Assembly (NCBI GenBank): GCA_938021205.1
Contig: CALIGI010000089.1
Coordinates: 1 to 33,757, forward strand
Length of the DNA stretch: 33,757 bases
Direction of reading: 5' to 3'
Source: an uncultured Pseudanabaenaceae cyanobacterium
GTDB taxonomy: Bacteria; Cyanobacteriota; Cyanobacteriia; PCC-9006; JAAUQQ01
Shown: piece by piece, positions 7,931 through 16,875 of the stretch
How the letters are laid out: every line of letters begins with the position of its first letter
How positions within the stretch are numbered: the first letter of the stretch is position 1
Program-made: the position numbers and the translations under genes
Notes under the pieces: model-generated
What the model saw: only the letters and a program-made list of their open reading frames with translations
What the model was told of the DNA's origin: nothing
The model's database searches: none

Positions 7931-10408
7931 ATGTTTGAACGCTTCACAGAAAAGGCCATCAAGGTCATCATGTTGGCTCAGGAAGAGGCAAGACGCCTGG
8001 GCCACAATTTTGTAGGAACTGAGCAAATCTTGCTTGGTTTGATTGGTGAAGGAACCGGCGTTGCCGCAAAGGTTCTGAAGTCCATGGGGGTTAACCTCAA
8101 GGACGCACGAATTGAAGTTGAAAAAATCATTGGTCGCGGCTCAGGATTTGTTGCCGTTGAGATCCCCTTTACGCCCCGTGCGAAGCGTGTCCTAGAGCTC
8201 TCCTTGGAGGAAGCCCGTCAGTTAGGTCACAATTACATTGGCACCGAACACTTGCTACTGGGTTTGATTCGCGAAGGTGAAGGCGTTGCCGCCCGCGTTC
8301 TCGAGAACTTAGGTGTTGACCTCTCCAAGGTTCGCACCCAAGTGATTCGTCAGCTAGGTGAAACCGCTGAGGTGACTTCTGGTGGCGGTGGCGGTCGTAC
8401 CAAAACTCCAACCCTGGACGAGTTTGGTTCTAACTTGACTCAGATGGCTGCTGACGGAAAGCTTGACCCAGTCGTTGGTCGTCAGAAAGAGATTGAGCGC
8501 GTGATCCAAATCCTGGGTCGCCGTACCAAGAACAATCCTGTTCTCATCGGTGAACCGGGTGTGGGTAAAACCGCGATCGCCGAGGGCCTCGCTCAAAGCA
8601 TCGCAAATAACGACATCCCAGACATCCTCGAAGAGAAACGGGTTGTCACCCTGGATATCGGTCTTCTCGTCGCTGGTACAAAGTACCGTGGTGAATTTGA
8701 GGAACGCCTCAAAAAGATCATGGACGAGATTCGTTCGGCTGGAAACGTCATCCTAGTTATTGATGAGGTTCATACCCTTATTGGTGCGGGTGCCGCGGAA
8801 GGTGCCATTGATGCTGCCAACATCCTCAAGCCTGCTTTGGCTAGGGGCGAGTTGCAATGCATCGGTGCTACGACCCTTGATGAATACCGTAAGCACATCG
8901 AGCGGGATGCCGCCCTCGAACGTCGTTTCCAACCCGTTATGGTCGGTGAGCCCAGCGTTGAAGAAACCATCGAAATTCTCCATGGTTTGCGTGAACGCTA
9001 TGAGCAGCACCACAAGCTCAAGATTGGCGACGATGCCCTTGAAGCTGCGGCTCAACTCGCCGATCGCTACATTTCAGATCGCTTCTTGCCGGACAAGGCA
9101 ATCGACTTGATCGACGAAGCTGGTTCTCGCGTTCGCCTACTCAATTCCCAGTTACCTCCCGCAGCTAAGGAATTGGATAAGGAGCTGCGCCAGGTTCTTC
9201 GGGATAAGGACGATGCTGTCCGCTCCCAAGACTTTGATAAGGCGGGTGAATTGCGCGATCGCGAAATGGAGATCAAGTCTGAAATCCGTTCCATCGCCCA
9301 GAACAAAAAGGCCGCTGACGCTGATGATGAGAGCATTGTTTCTCCCGTCGTCACCGAAGAGGATATCGCCCAAGTGGTGGCTGCTTGGACTGGCGTGCCA
9401 GTCAATAAGCTTACTGAGTCCGAATCCGAGAAGCTCATGCACATGGAGGACACCCTCCATGGTCGCCTGATTGGTCAGGATGAAGCAGTGAAAGCTGTTT
9501 CTCGCGCCATTCGTCGCGCCCGCGTTGGCCTCAAGAACCCCAACCGACCCATTGCTAGCTTCATCTTCTCCGGCCCCACAGGTGTTGGTAAGACAGAGCT
9601 AACGAAGTCATTGGCAGCTTACTTCTTCGGTTCCGAAGATGCCATGGTCCGCTTGGATATGTCGGAGTTCATGGAGCGCCATACAGTCTCCAAGCTGATT
9701 GGCTCTCCTCCCGGCTATGTAGGCTACAGCGAAGGGGGACAGCTCACCGAAGCGGTGCGCCGTCGCCCCTACACTGTTGTGCTCTTCGACGAAATCGAGA
9801 AAGCTCACCCAGACGTATTTAATCTCCTGCTGCAAATCTTGGAAGATGGTCGCCTGACCGACGCCAAGGGACGCACCGTTGATTTCAAAAATACGCTGAT
9901 CATCATGACTTCGAACATTGGTTCGAAGGTAATTGAGAAGGGTGGCGGCGGCCTTGGCTTTGAATTCTCTGGCGAAGATGCCTCAGATTCTCAGTACAAT
10001 CGCATTCGCGCTCTAGTGAACGAAGAGCTCAAGCAGTACTTCCGTCCTGAGTTTCTCAATCGCTTGGACGAGATCATTGTCTTCCGCCAGCTCACCAAGG
10101 ACGAAGTCAAAGAAATTGCAATTATCATGTTGCAAGAAGTCTTTGGCCGCCTGACAGAGCGAGGAATCGATCTAAAAGTGACGGACCGGTTCAAAGAGCG
10201 CCTCATCGAAGAAGGCTATAACCCAAGCTACGGTGCGCGTCCTCTACGTCGCGCTATTATGCGACTCTTAGAAGATTCCTTAGCAGAAGAAATTCTGTCA
10301 GGTCGTCTGAAAGATGGTGATGCTGCAACTGTTGATGTCGATGCTGACGGACAAGTCCAGGTCTCTGCGGGCGAGAAACGTGAACTCCTTTCTCAGGGTG
10401 CTGATTAG
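7931..10408 (+). CDS. clpC: ATP-dependent Clp protease ATP-binding subunit ClpC
   Basis: This HSP100 unfoldase feeds substrates to ClpP-type proteases. The order seen is: two Clp-N repeats ([20 protein letters not shown] and [18 protein letters not shown]), a Gly-rich linker at about 155-160, AAA1 with Walker A GEPGVGKT from residue 207, a UVR-containing middle region (about 430-460, with [11 protein letters not shown]), AAA2 with Walker A GPTGVGKT from residue 548, and the ClpP-docking loop GGGLGFEF before the C-terminal small domain. The length of 825 is normal for cyanobacterial/plastid ClpC. Walker B and arginine-finger regions look intact. Gly and charged codons are highly regular, as expected for an abundant protein. 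It ends at a very strong bidirectional terminator, so it is probably monocistronic. Expected role: essential thylakoid and stromal-type protein quality control. Confidence 0.97.
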   Translation: MFERFTEKAIKVIMLAQEEARRLGHNFVGTEQILLGLIGEGTGVAAKVLKSMGVNLKDARIEVEKIIGRGSGFVAVEIPFTPRAKRVLELSLEEARQLGHNYIGTEHLLLGLIREGEGVAARVLENLGVDLSKVRTQVIRQLGETAEVTSGGGGGRTKTPTLDEFGSNLTQMAADGKLDPVVGRQKEIERVIQILGRRTKNNPVLIGEPGVGKTAIAEGLAQSIANNDIPDILEEKRVVTLDIGLLVAGTKYRGEFEERLKKIMDEIRSAGNVILVIDEVHTLIGAGAAEGAIDAANILKPALARGELQCIGATTLDEYRKHIERDAALERRFQPVMVGEPSVEETIEILHGLRERYEQHHKLKIGDDALEAAAQLADRYISDRFLPDKAIDLIDEAGSRVRLLNSQLPPAAKELDKELRQVLRDKDDAVRSQDFDKAGELRDREMEIKSEIRSIAQNKKAADADDESIVSPVVTEEDIAQVVAAWTGVPVNKLTESESEKLMHMEDTLHGRLIGQDEAVKAVSRAIRRARVGLKNPNRPIASFIFSGPTGVGKTELTKSLAAYFFGSEDAMVRLDMSEFMERHTVSKLIGSPPGYVGYSEGGQLTEAVRRRPYTVVLFDEIEKAHPDVFNLLLQILEDGRLTDAKGRTVDFKNTLIIMTSNIGSKVIEKGGGGLGFEFSGEDASDSQYNRIRALVNEELKQYFRPEFLNRLDEIIVFRQLTKDEVKEIAIIMLQEVFGRLTERGIDLKVTDRFKERLIEEGYNPSYGARPLRRAIMRLLEDSLAEEILSGRLKDGDAATVDVDADGQVQVSAGEKRELLSQGAD

Positions 10409-10717
10409 GCCTCAACCCCAATGGCTTACGTCTAGTTAATTAACACTGACTCAAAAAGGCAGCCCCTGGGGGCTGCCTTTTTGAGTCAGTAGCCATTCAC
10501 ATCACCTAGGATTAGGAGGCAAAATTCAAGCAAGACCGGCTCCTATCGTAGTGGCATAGCATGATTGCTCTAGCATGTGCCCCCTAACAATGAGATCGAA
10601 TTCTCGTTCCTTAGCCTTGGTGTGGTTTGTACTCGCTAAACGTTTAGGCTTGTATGGTCATCCTTTTTCGGGTGATCCAGTCACTCTCATTTCGCGCTAA
10701 CGCGTGACAAAGTTTTC
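10409..10717. promoter_or_regulatory. Intergenic clpC/esterase region
   Basis: Besides the terminator at 10445-10490, this 309-base spacer shows no gene. AT-rich stretches around 10630-10690 should include the esterase promoter, but I cannot define -35/-10 boxes. Confidence 0.35.
10445..10490. terminator. Long-stem bidirectional terminator after clpC
   Basis: A perfect 22-bp inverted repeat (10445-10466 with 10469-10490) surrounds a GC core, GGCAGCCCC/GGGGCTGCC. An A-run lies on the left arm and a T-run (TTTTT) on the right arm. It would terminate in both directions and lies 36 bases after the clpC stop. Confidence 0.93.
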
Positions 10718-11341
10718 ATGACTTTATCTGGTCTTCTGCTATCCCCCAAAAGTGGAGCAGCTCCTCAAGCATTGGTAATGCTCCTCCATGGCTGGGGCTC
10801 TAATGCTGAAGATGTTGCAGGCCTAGTTCCTGCCCTTGCACTAGGCGACTGTTGGGTGAGTGCCCCCAATGGACCGATGGCTCATCCGTACAGCGAGACA
10901 GGAAAGATGTGGTATGACTTGGAAAATTCCTCTTGGCCTGGCTTAGACCAGAGCAAGGAACTCTTACAGGATCATTTGGAAGGCTTGATCAAAGAAAGTG
11001 GACTGACCCCCCAACAAACAGTGTTAATGGGCTTTTCTCAAGGAGGGGCAATGGCGCTGGAAGTAGGATTAGGTTTAGCATTGGGAGGGATCGCAGTGTT
11101 TAGTGGTTACCTTCATCCAGAATTAACTAAAACCACCGTAAACCCAACGACGCCAGTCTTTATTACCCATGGCCAACAGGATGCTGTGGTGCCCTTTAGG
11201 GCAGCACAGCAAACTTATCAGTTTCTCCAGGCCAATGCTTTTAAAGCCAACTTTACGCCCTTAAATATGGGCCACGAAATTTCAATGGAAGCTTTGCAAG
11301 CAGCGCAGCAATGGTTCTGTAGCTTAGAGCTTCAGGCTTGA
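10718..11341 (+). CDS. Carboxylesterase/phospholipase-type alpha/beta hydrolase
   Basis: This is a small cytosolic serine hydrolase of the carboxylesterase/lysophospholipase (Abhydrolase_2) family. The oxyanion-hole region is MLLHGWGSNAED. The nucleophile is Ser107 in GFSQGGAMAL, and the acid and base are probably Asp155 (THGQQDAVVPF) and His186 (NMGHEIS). The length of 207 is normal. No signal peptide is visible. It probably cleaves short acyl esters or lysophospholipids; the substrate is not given by the sequence. It stands alone between two terminators. Start ATG at 10718; no strong Shine-Dalgarno is visible. Confidence 0.85.
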   Translation: MTLSGLLLSPKSGAAPQALVMLLHGWGSNAEDVAGLVPALALGDCWVSAPNGPMAHPYSETGKMWYDLENSSWPGLDQSKELLQDHLEGLIKESGLTPQQTVLMGFSQGGAMALEVGLGLALGGIAVFSGYLHPELTKTTVNPTTPVFITHGQQDAVVPFRAAQQTYQFLQANAFKANFTPLNMGHEISMEALQAAQQWFCSLELQA

Positions 11342-11406
11342 TTACGATATAGATGATGAAAGGCACCAAAAGACCGGGTCAAAAATCGTATCCTAAATCA
11401 AACAAA

Positions 11407-11440
11407 AAGCATCTGCTTATACAAGCAGATGCTTCTTGTT
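11407..11440 (+). terminator. Terminator-like hairpin after the esterase gene
   Basis: A perfect 12-bp stem AAGCATCTGCTT/AAGCAGATGCTT with loop ATAC is followed by CTTGTT. The A-run to its left would also let it serve leftward transcripts from the DUF3155 gene. Confidence 0.75.
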
Positions 11441-11492
11441 ATCCAATTCAGTCAAGAATTAGATTAGAGAAATCAGGGGAACTAGCTGAGGT

Positions 11493-11520
11493 AATAAGAT
11501 TCGTAAAAACAAATCTTATT
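11493..11520. repeat. Second hairpin in the convergent spacer
   Basis: A 9-bp stem AATAAGATT/AATCTTATT with a 10-base A-rich loop. It lies 56 bases past the end of the leftward DUF3155 gene. No T-run follows on either strand, so a terminator role is uncertain. Confidence 0.4.
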
Positions 11521-11575
11521 GGGTTTCCTGCTAAAGACAAACAACCCAAAACAGGTATTTCAGGCTGTCCTAAAT

Positions 11576-11905
11576 TCAAACAGCGCTTGAAGTAAGCACC
11601 TCATTCTCCTCGGCCTCGTCATCTTCCTCTTCAGCAAGCTTCAGACTTGGGAACAAGAAGTGATTTTCCTCGACATACTGAGCACCGAAAAGACCTTTTT
11701 CAGCCCAAAAATATCGGTCTGTTGTATGCTCATTACGCTTGACTAGCAACAGCGCTGGCGGAACAATTCCTTCAGCGTGAATATGCTTTCGAGCTGCGGT
11801 TACAGGTTTATCTTCACCACACTCAATGCTGTACTGGGGAACATGCTCTAAAATTCGGCGTCCCTCTAACCGGCGGCGACTCTTTCTTTTGCGTCTTCTG
11901 GCCAA
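11576..11905 (-). CDS. DUF3155 family protein
   Basis: This is a 109-residue cyanobacterial protein of unknown function. The N-terminus is extremely basic (ARRRKRKSRRRLEGRR), the middle is well conserved in the family (LLVKRNEHTTDRYFWAEKGL), and the C-terminus is acidic (AEEEDDEAEENE). The start codon is TTG (11903-11905), supported by a perfect Shine-Dalgarno AGGAGGT seven bases upstream (11913-11919). The charge split suggests RNA or nucleic-acid contact at the N-terminus, but this is inference only. The gene diverges from the histidine kinase gene and converges on the esterase gene. Confidence 0.88.
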   Translation of the reverse strand: MARRRKRKSRRRLEGRRILEHVPQYSIECGEDKPVTAARKHIHAEGIVPPALLLVKRNEHTTDRYFWAEKGLFGAQYVEENHFLFPSLKLAEEEDDEAEENEVLTSSAV

Positions 11906-12164
11906 CGCGCTTACCTCCTAATCGAACCCCACTTTTGTTAAAGCGGATACAAGTCCGTTGTTATCGTATCGACTTTTTCTAGATTTTACAAGTTTCCTTA
12001 ATCATTTAGTGAGATAATGAAGGGCGGCAAAATTCGTAGCCCGCGCTTAATCCATCATCATGGTGATGGGGGATATCAGGGTCACAAGCCAGTCAAAGTA
12101 TTCATATCTTGATTTGTTGATACGTTCTGAGGTTGGAGCTAGATTCGGTAAAGGGGAAACATAG
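11906..12164. promoter_or_regulatory. Divergent region DUF3155/histidine kinase
   Basis: The region carries the AGGAGGT site of the leftward gene and, on the right, AAGGGGAA six bases before the kinase ATG. A short CCATCA/TGATGG hairpin lies near 12053-12070. No promoter boxes can be assigned. Confidence 0.4.
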
Positions 12165-13910
12165 ATGAAATCCCTTGTAAGTTCCGAATTTGCCGCTTTG
12201 TGCCAGGGGCAGTTACGACTGCTGTCCCAGTCCACAGGGGCTAGCTTGGGAGCCGTGTATATTGCGGAAGAATGGCTGGGAGGCGAAAATTCTGGCTGGC
12301 TTCCTGTAGCTATTCATCCTGAGAATGCAGCAGCAGCCTTGGGTTCCATGGGCTTACTGTCGCCAGCCCAGAGAGAGGTTGCAAATCCAGGCCTTGGGAA
12401 ACCAAGAAGGGCGGAGCAAGAGTCTAGAGAATTGACAGGCTCCCCAAGCCAGGAGCAAGCGCGAGATCACCGAGAGGTAAATCCTTTAGATGAGGGGCTT
12501 GTCCAGCAAATCTCTGATGAAACAGCTCCGTCAGCGGGAGGCGGACTAGGCTCATTTTTGTCGGCTCGCTTACGCCGCTGGCAACGAGCAATGGAAAAAG
12601 GTCCAGAGGAAGTGTTAGCCGCCTCGGAGGCTGAACTGGAGCCGGACTGGGAGCTAGGGAGTGGAGAATCTCGCGCTGGTCTGCTACATCAAGCCATGCA
12701 GCCCTTACTGTTTGATGGGCGAGCGGTGGGCATGGTGGTAGCTGCCCGGGAGCGTCAGGATTGGCAGCTGGATGATTACAACGAGCTGGAGAAGATTGCC
12801 CAAACACTTTCTACGGCCTGTGCTATGGAGCGCAGACTTCAATGGCTCCAAACCCGTGTTCATCAGCAAGAGATTGCCCAGGAAAAGCAGCAGGACATTA
12901 TTGATAATTTGCTGCACCAGTTTCGCAATCCGCTGACGGCCTTGCGAACTTTTGGCAAGTTGTTGGTGCGTCGGTTATCGCCGGAGGATCGCAATCAAGC
13001 GGTGGCAGCGGGAATTGTGCGGGAGAGCGATCGCCTTCAGGGGCTTTTAACCCAAATCGGGGAAACGGTGGATAGCTTTGCTTTACCCGAGGCGATAACG
13101 GGCGAAATTATCGCAGCCCCCCAGGCGCAACCCCTTCTGCTGCCGAGCGAACAGCACTCAAACCGCTTGGGAGAGCCCCCAGCAACATCGGGAGAGGGCT
13201 TACCCCTAGCGCTGCCCCAGGGTGAATTGCCTGCTCTAGCAGCGGCTCTATCTAATGAAACGAGTGAGCTAGTCAGTCCTTTGACAGGTAAGCCTCTGGT
13301 CTTAGGCCATCATCTCTTGGAGGATTTGATTCGCGAACGATTGCCGTCTTGGGAAGCGATCGCTCAGCTCCAAGGGCAATCGGTGATGACAAGCCTGAAT
13401 CCTGGGCTAACTAAGGTGTTGGCAGATCCAAATGCCCTGGGTGAGGTTTTAAGCAACCTAGTGGATAACGGTCTCAAATATGGTTCAGCCAAAGGAACTG
13501 TGGCGATCGCAGTGCGATCGGTATCTGAATTTTTAACGGACTGCGGTGGAATCGATCTAGCCTGGGCTGAGGCTCAGGAGGCTGAACCCAAAGAGCCCCT
13601 AGCAGAGCAGTCTCAGGCCTGGCAGTGCATTGTCATTAGTGATGACGGTCCTGGCATTCCTGAAGGAGATTTATCTCGATTGTTTGAGCGTCATTATCGC
13701 GGGGTGCAAGCGGAGGGGAGTAAGCCTGGAACAGGTCTAGGGCTGGCGATCGCCAAGGCTCTGGTGGAGCAAATGGAAGGTCACATTGTGATCCAGAGTC
13801 CAGCCGGTCCATTTCATCCCAAAATCGCGTTTAAGCTGAGTGGAGCTCTGGAACCAGTTCTCCACCCTGGCAGTGCTTTTTTAATCTGGTTGAAGGTTGC
13901 AGACCAATGA
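12165..13910 (+). CDS. GAF-domain sensor histidine kinase
   Basis: This is a soluble two-component kinase. The N-terminal GAF-like sensor is split: residues 1-60 (CQGQLRLLSQSTGASLGAVY) and about 170-225 (MQPLLFDGRAVGMVVAARE). Between them is a roughly 105-residue Glu/Ser/Ala-rich insert. A coiled-coil segment follows (LQWLQTRVHQQEIAQEK), then the phosphoacceptor His251 in HQFRNPLTALRTFGKLL, a second low-complexity insert (about 305-370), and the ATPase domain: N-box EVLSNLVDNGLKYG, G1 ISDDGPGIPEGD, F-box LFERHYRG, G2 GTGLGLAIAKALVEQ. All catalytic boxes look intact. No transmembrane helix is present, so it senses a cytosolic signal. The layout is like Hik2/CSK-type kinases, but I cannot confirm orthology. 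No response regulator is adjacent, so it is an orphan. The start has a good Shine-Dalgarno. Confidence 0.9.
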   Translation: MKSLVSSEFAALCQGQLRLLSQSTGASLGAVYIAEEWLGGENSGWLPVAIHPENAAAALGSMGLLSPAQREVANPGLGKPRRAEQESRELTGSPSQEQARDHREVNPLDEGLVQQISDETAPSAGGGLGSFLSARLRRWQRAMEKGPEEVLAASEAELEPDWELGSGESRAGLLHQAMQPLLFDGRAVGMVVAARERQDWQLDDYNELEKIAQTLSTACAMERRLQWLQTRVHQQEIAQEKQQDIIDNLLHQFRNPLTALRTFGKLLVRRLSPEDRNQAVAAGIVRESDRLQGLLTQIGETVDSFALPEAITGEIIAAPQAQPLLLPSEQHSNRLGEPPATSGEGLPLALPQGELPALAAALSNETSELVSPLTGKPLVLGHHLLEDLIRERLPSWEAIAQLQGQSVMTSLNPGLTKVLADPNALGEVLSNLVDNGLKYGSAKGTVAIAVRSVSEFLTDCGGIDLAWAEAQEAEPKEPLAEQSQAWQCIVISDDGPGIPEGDLSRLFERHYRGVQAEGSKPGTGLGLAIAKALVEQMEGHIVIQSPAGPFHPKIAFKLSGALEPVLHPGSAFLIWLKVADQ

Positions 13911-14432
13911 ATGATTGCTGTCTTCTTGAGATCAGTTGATTTGATTTATTTGAGCAACAGTTAACCTAGATGAACTTTGTAGTCTAGGTTGCAGCGAGGT
14001 GATGATTTGAGCGAATAACCTATTAAATGATCCAAGGTGATCCCTGGAATGAGGCACCGCCAATCAACTGGCCAGGTCTATCCCCCTCCTGCTGAGCTGG
14101 AATGCTATCTCGCGACGGGTACCATCCAGCAACACTGAATGTCCATGCTGAGACTGGTGCTCTAAGCACAATCTTCGGGAATTGCAGCCACAGACATTGT
14201 TGAAATGATTGAGCGGAGAAGCCTATTTGCCCAAATCACCAAATTGCGTCTCCATCATTGCTAAAGCCTCGTCTGTTAATAGCTTTAGGCTTGAAAACGC
14301 GAGGGAGGCAACACAGGATTATACAAATTATTCGCTAGGATAATTATATCTACCCATTCGTTCAGTCATATTTTTTGAATAGGTGGGAGTCCCACCATCG
14401 ATTGTCAGGGTTTTTCGGGTTCATCCCCATCT
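13911..14432. other. Gene-free spacer with small hairpins
   Basis: The 522 bases hold no convincing gene. Seen: hairpin AACCTAGA/TCTAGGTT (13963-13990), which may end the kinase transcript although it lacks a T-run; CTAAAGC/GCTTTAG (about 14261-14288); and a tight hairpin GGTGGGA/TCCCACC (14382-14396), 36 bases before the next start codon, where it could affect translation. An AT-rich block at 14320-14350 is a plausible promoter position, but no boxes are clear. Confidence 0.45.
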
Positions 14433-15980
14433 ATGGATTTTTTATTAACTGAGACCTCGAATCATCCATGGCAATGCTGTGCTCATGATTTATTGCCTGG
14501 ACAAGAGCGCGTCTTACCGAGCGGTGGCAATGGGGTTTCACTGAGCCTGGAGCAAGTCGCCCCACTCTTGCGAGGCATTGAAATACAGGTTTTAGAAGCC
14601 CAGCGCATTTATCATCGCTCCGATTTACGGCAGTTGACGATTCAATATCCCTGTCATCTTCGAGTCCCCGTTCGAGGGGGCATGGGAATCACTGCTTCTA
14701 ACCGGATTGATGCGATCGCCGCTTGTCAAACTCTCTTTAGCCGCAAGGTTAATGGTGCGTTTCCGGAGTACCTTCTGCTGGAAGCAGACTACAGCCTAGA
14801 ACAGCATTTAAGCCTGGCGATGCTGTTTGATCTTCAGTCCAATAAGCCCACGATCTGGGGGCGTCGGGCTCAAACCGTAGGGACAAGCTCACTCCCAGAG
14901 GATGGGGTAGACATAGAGAAAATTTACCTGAAAGGAGATTTTGAGGCCGAGGATGGACTGATATTGGCTAGCAGGCTTGGCCTAGGAAACCAAGAGGGAC
15001 AGGGGCTGGCCGACTTGCTAGAGAAGCTTTATATCCTCATGACCTGGGCGGAGTTAACGAGTTGCTGTTTGGATTCCTTAGCCCTGGGGAGCACCGGGGA
15101 AATCACGGTCCTTGCAGGAGAAGTCACATTTAGCTCAAATTCCCCCTTGAAGCATCATGCCCAGGCCGCAATGCAAACAGGAGCAGTGATACATCCTGCC
15201 CTCTTGTCCTATGCCCAGTTAGCCCAAGGCGCTGAGAGCAAGAACTTGGCCCCTCGGAATGCGGAAATTCCGAACATAGTTCTGACAACGCACTCAGCGC
15301 CTGCAAGACCTCCCCAAAACCGTCCGAGCCCATCCCCAGAAAATCGTTTTGCTCCACCTCGCTTGGTACGGCTGGGTGAGGGCAATATTGCCGTGATCAG
15401 CAACGGCTTTAGGCGAACGATGAATACCCTAGAGCAATTTCAGTTGCAAGGTAGTTCAGTGGCGGCCTTTGTCAATCTCCAAGGGGGGAGAGGAATAGCA
15501 GCCCAAGCCTCGGCACCCGAAATTCACTATGACAGTAGCTTGCCTCGGATAGCCTGGACAGATAGGACATTATTCTGTGATACCGCTCCAACAGAGGCGG
15601 GTTTAGAGTCAGCCAGAGACGATCGCCCGATCCACAGGGATAAGGAGTCTGAGCTGGATGCTTTTAGCCTGAAGCGTCAGTTAAACCAGGCCTTACAGGC
15701 ATTGGAACGCCTGCGGGAGGTCAAGGTAATTTTGATCAATTGGCGCAGTAGCCAGTTGCCTTGCAGAATTTTGGCAGATGCCTTGGTGGAATATCAGGGA
15801 CAGTTGACTCAGCAAGCCCGCAGATCAGCCCAGCCTATGGCTTTGGTCGTACGACTGGCTGGGACTGGTGCAGTCGGAGGCTATCAGCATCTCATGGGTG
15901 AAGAGATTGAGACGGAGGTGACTTTAGAGAAGGCGATCGCTCGCAGTATAGGATTGGCTCGCATGGGTCGAGGGTCTTGA
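14433..15980 (+). CDS. Divergent succinyl-CoA synthetase beta-like protein (probable pseudoenzyme)
   Basis: The 515-residue chain follows the layout of SucC, the ATP-grasp beta subunit of succinyl-CoA synthetase. The ATP-grasp part spans about 60-235: DLRRL-like DLRQLTIQYPCHLRV, RIDAIAACQTLF, EYLLLEADYSLEQHLSLAM, and GVDIEKI matching GG(V/I)DIE. The CoA-ligase part is split: LGEGNIAVISNGFRRTMNTL (about 315-333) matches the SucC block around MVNGAGLAM; REVKVILINWRSSQLPCRILADAL (429-451) matches the VLVNIFGG...CD.IADG block; LVVRLAGTGAVGG matches PVVVRLEG. Key residues appear lost: the GGRGKAGG nucleotide loop reads RGGMGITAS, and the Mg ligands of EINPL and CLDGK read DSLAL and LAGE. Low-complexity inserts lie at about 266-308 and 355-410. 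No sucD partner is adjacent. Family assignment is by remembered sequence, not alignment. It probably has a structural or regulatory role. Confidence 0.75.
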   Translation: MDFLLTETSNHPWQCCAHDLLPGQERVLPSGGNGVSLSLEQVAPLLRGIEIQVLEAQRIYHRSDLRQLTIQYPCHLRVPVRGGMGITASNRIDAIAACQTLFSRKVNGAFPEYLLLEADYSLEQHLSLAMLFDLQSNKPTIWGRRAQTVGTSSLPEDGVDIEKIYLKGDFEAEDGLILASRLGLGNQEGQGLADLLEKLYILMTWAELTSCCLDSLALGSTGEITVLAGEVTFSSNSPLKHHAQAAMQTGAVIHPALLSYAQLAQGAESKNLAPRNAEIPNIVLTTHSAPARPPQNRPSPSPENRFAPPRLVRLGEGNIAVISNGFRRTMNTLEQFQLQGSSVAAFVNLQGGRGIAAQASAPEIHYDSSLPRIAWTDRTLFCDTAPTEAGLESARDDRPIHRDKESELDAFSLKRQLNQALQALERLREVKVILINWRSSQLPCRILADALVEYQGQLTQQARRSAQPMALVVRLAGTGAVGGYQHLMGEEIETEVTLEKAIARSIGLARMGRGS

Positions 15981-16196
15981 GGATACACATTGCTCCATCG
16001 GCTGGCTCCCCTCCAATGGCTCCATCGATATCATTCATCAAACGACGGTCAATCCATCCCCTGATCGATTTTGATTAGCCCTAAACCCCGATGCGATCGC
16101 TGGGGTATCCCCCTAGGCGTTTGCAGAAGCAATATTTAAGATGGGAAACAGGTTGCCTCAGCATCTGTTGTCCAACACCTTTTACTTTTTACACCT

Positions 16197-16775
16197 ATGC
16201 CATCGGGTCGCACCCACGATCGCATTACCTTCTATAGTTTGCTCCCCCTCCTAGGCGGCGTTGCCTTAGCGACCCAAAGCACAGCGCAAACGGCTCTCTT
16301 TGGCAGTGGATTCTTATTTAGTGGGCTCATGTTTGGTCCAGATTTGGACATTCACTCCCTGCCCTACAAGCGCTGGGGACCGCTGCGCTGGATTTGGTTA
16401 CCCTATCGCAAAGCCATAGCTCATCGCTCCATGCTGTCCCACGGTCCCCTGCTAGGGACGGTGTTTCGGATCTTTTACCTTGCAGCTTGGATACTCTGCT
16501 TTGTGGCGGTGGCGGTGGTTTGTTGGGCGCAATTGCAGTCACCAGAGCATTGGCAAGCGATGACATTGATGCAACTGGAATGGTTACTACGGCGCTTACA
16601 ACAAGAACTATGGCAGTATCCCCTAGAAGCCTTGCTGCTATTCCTAGGGCTGGAAGCCGGAGCAATGAGTCACGCCCTGAGCGATTGGAGTGGCAGTGCG
16701 GTCAAACGTTGGCGAAAGAAACGGCTCAAACGCATGGCCGCGAAGCGGCATAAGCGGCCTAAACGACATGGCTAA
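16197..16775 (+). CDS. DUF2227 family putative metal-binding membrane protein
   Basis: A 192-residue protein starting MPSGRTHDRIT, the usual opening of the cyanobacterial DUF2227 family. Conserved His/Asp positions typical of a metal-dependent hydrolase-like membrane fold are seen: HDR near the start, GPDLDIHS, HRSMLSHGPL and MSHALSDW. Three or four hydrophobic segments are present (about 14-48, 85-112 and 138-160). The last 25 residues are strongly basic (RWRKKRLKRMAAKRHKRPKR), consistent with a cytosolic tail. Function is unknown; relatives include YdjM-like membrane-bound hydrolases. It lies about 100 bases upstream of mazG in the same direction and may share its transcript. Confidence 0.85.
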   Translation: MPSGRTHDRITFYSLLPLLGGVALATQSTAQTALFGSGFLFSGLMFGPDLDIHSLPYKRWGPLRWIWLPYRKAIAHRSMLSHGPLLGTVFRIFYLAAWILCFVAVAVVCWAQLQSPEHWQAMTLMQLEWLLRRLQQELWQYPLEALLLFLGLEAGAMSHALSDWSGSAVKRWRKKRLKRMAAKRHKRPKRHG

Positions 16776-16875
16776 AAACGAAATAGACGCCAGGGGCTCT
16801 TGCTGCCAGAATGCGGCATCGATCAGAATGCGGCATAGGATTAAAAGGTGCCGCTAGCGATAACGAGACCTTCCC

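Noticed and set aside
8169..10206. Many frames antisense or shifted inside clpC
   Set aside because: They are shadows of a highly biased coding sequence. The clpC frame has complete motifs.
11353..11595. 80-residue rightward open frame after the esterase gene
   Set aside because: It runs through two hairpins (11407-11434 and 11493-11520) and into the DUF3155 gene end. Its composition is Lys-rich and unstructured, and no family is recognised.
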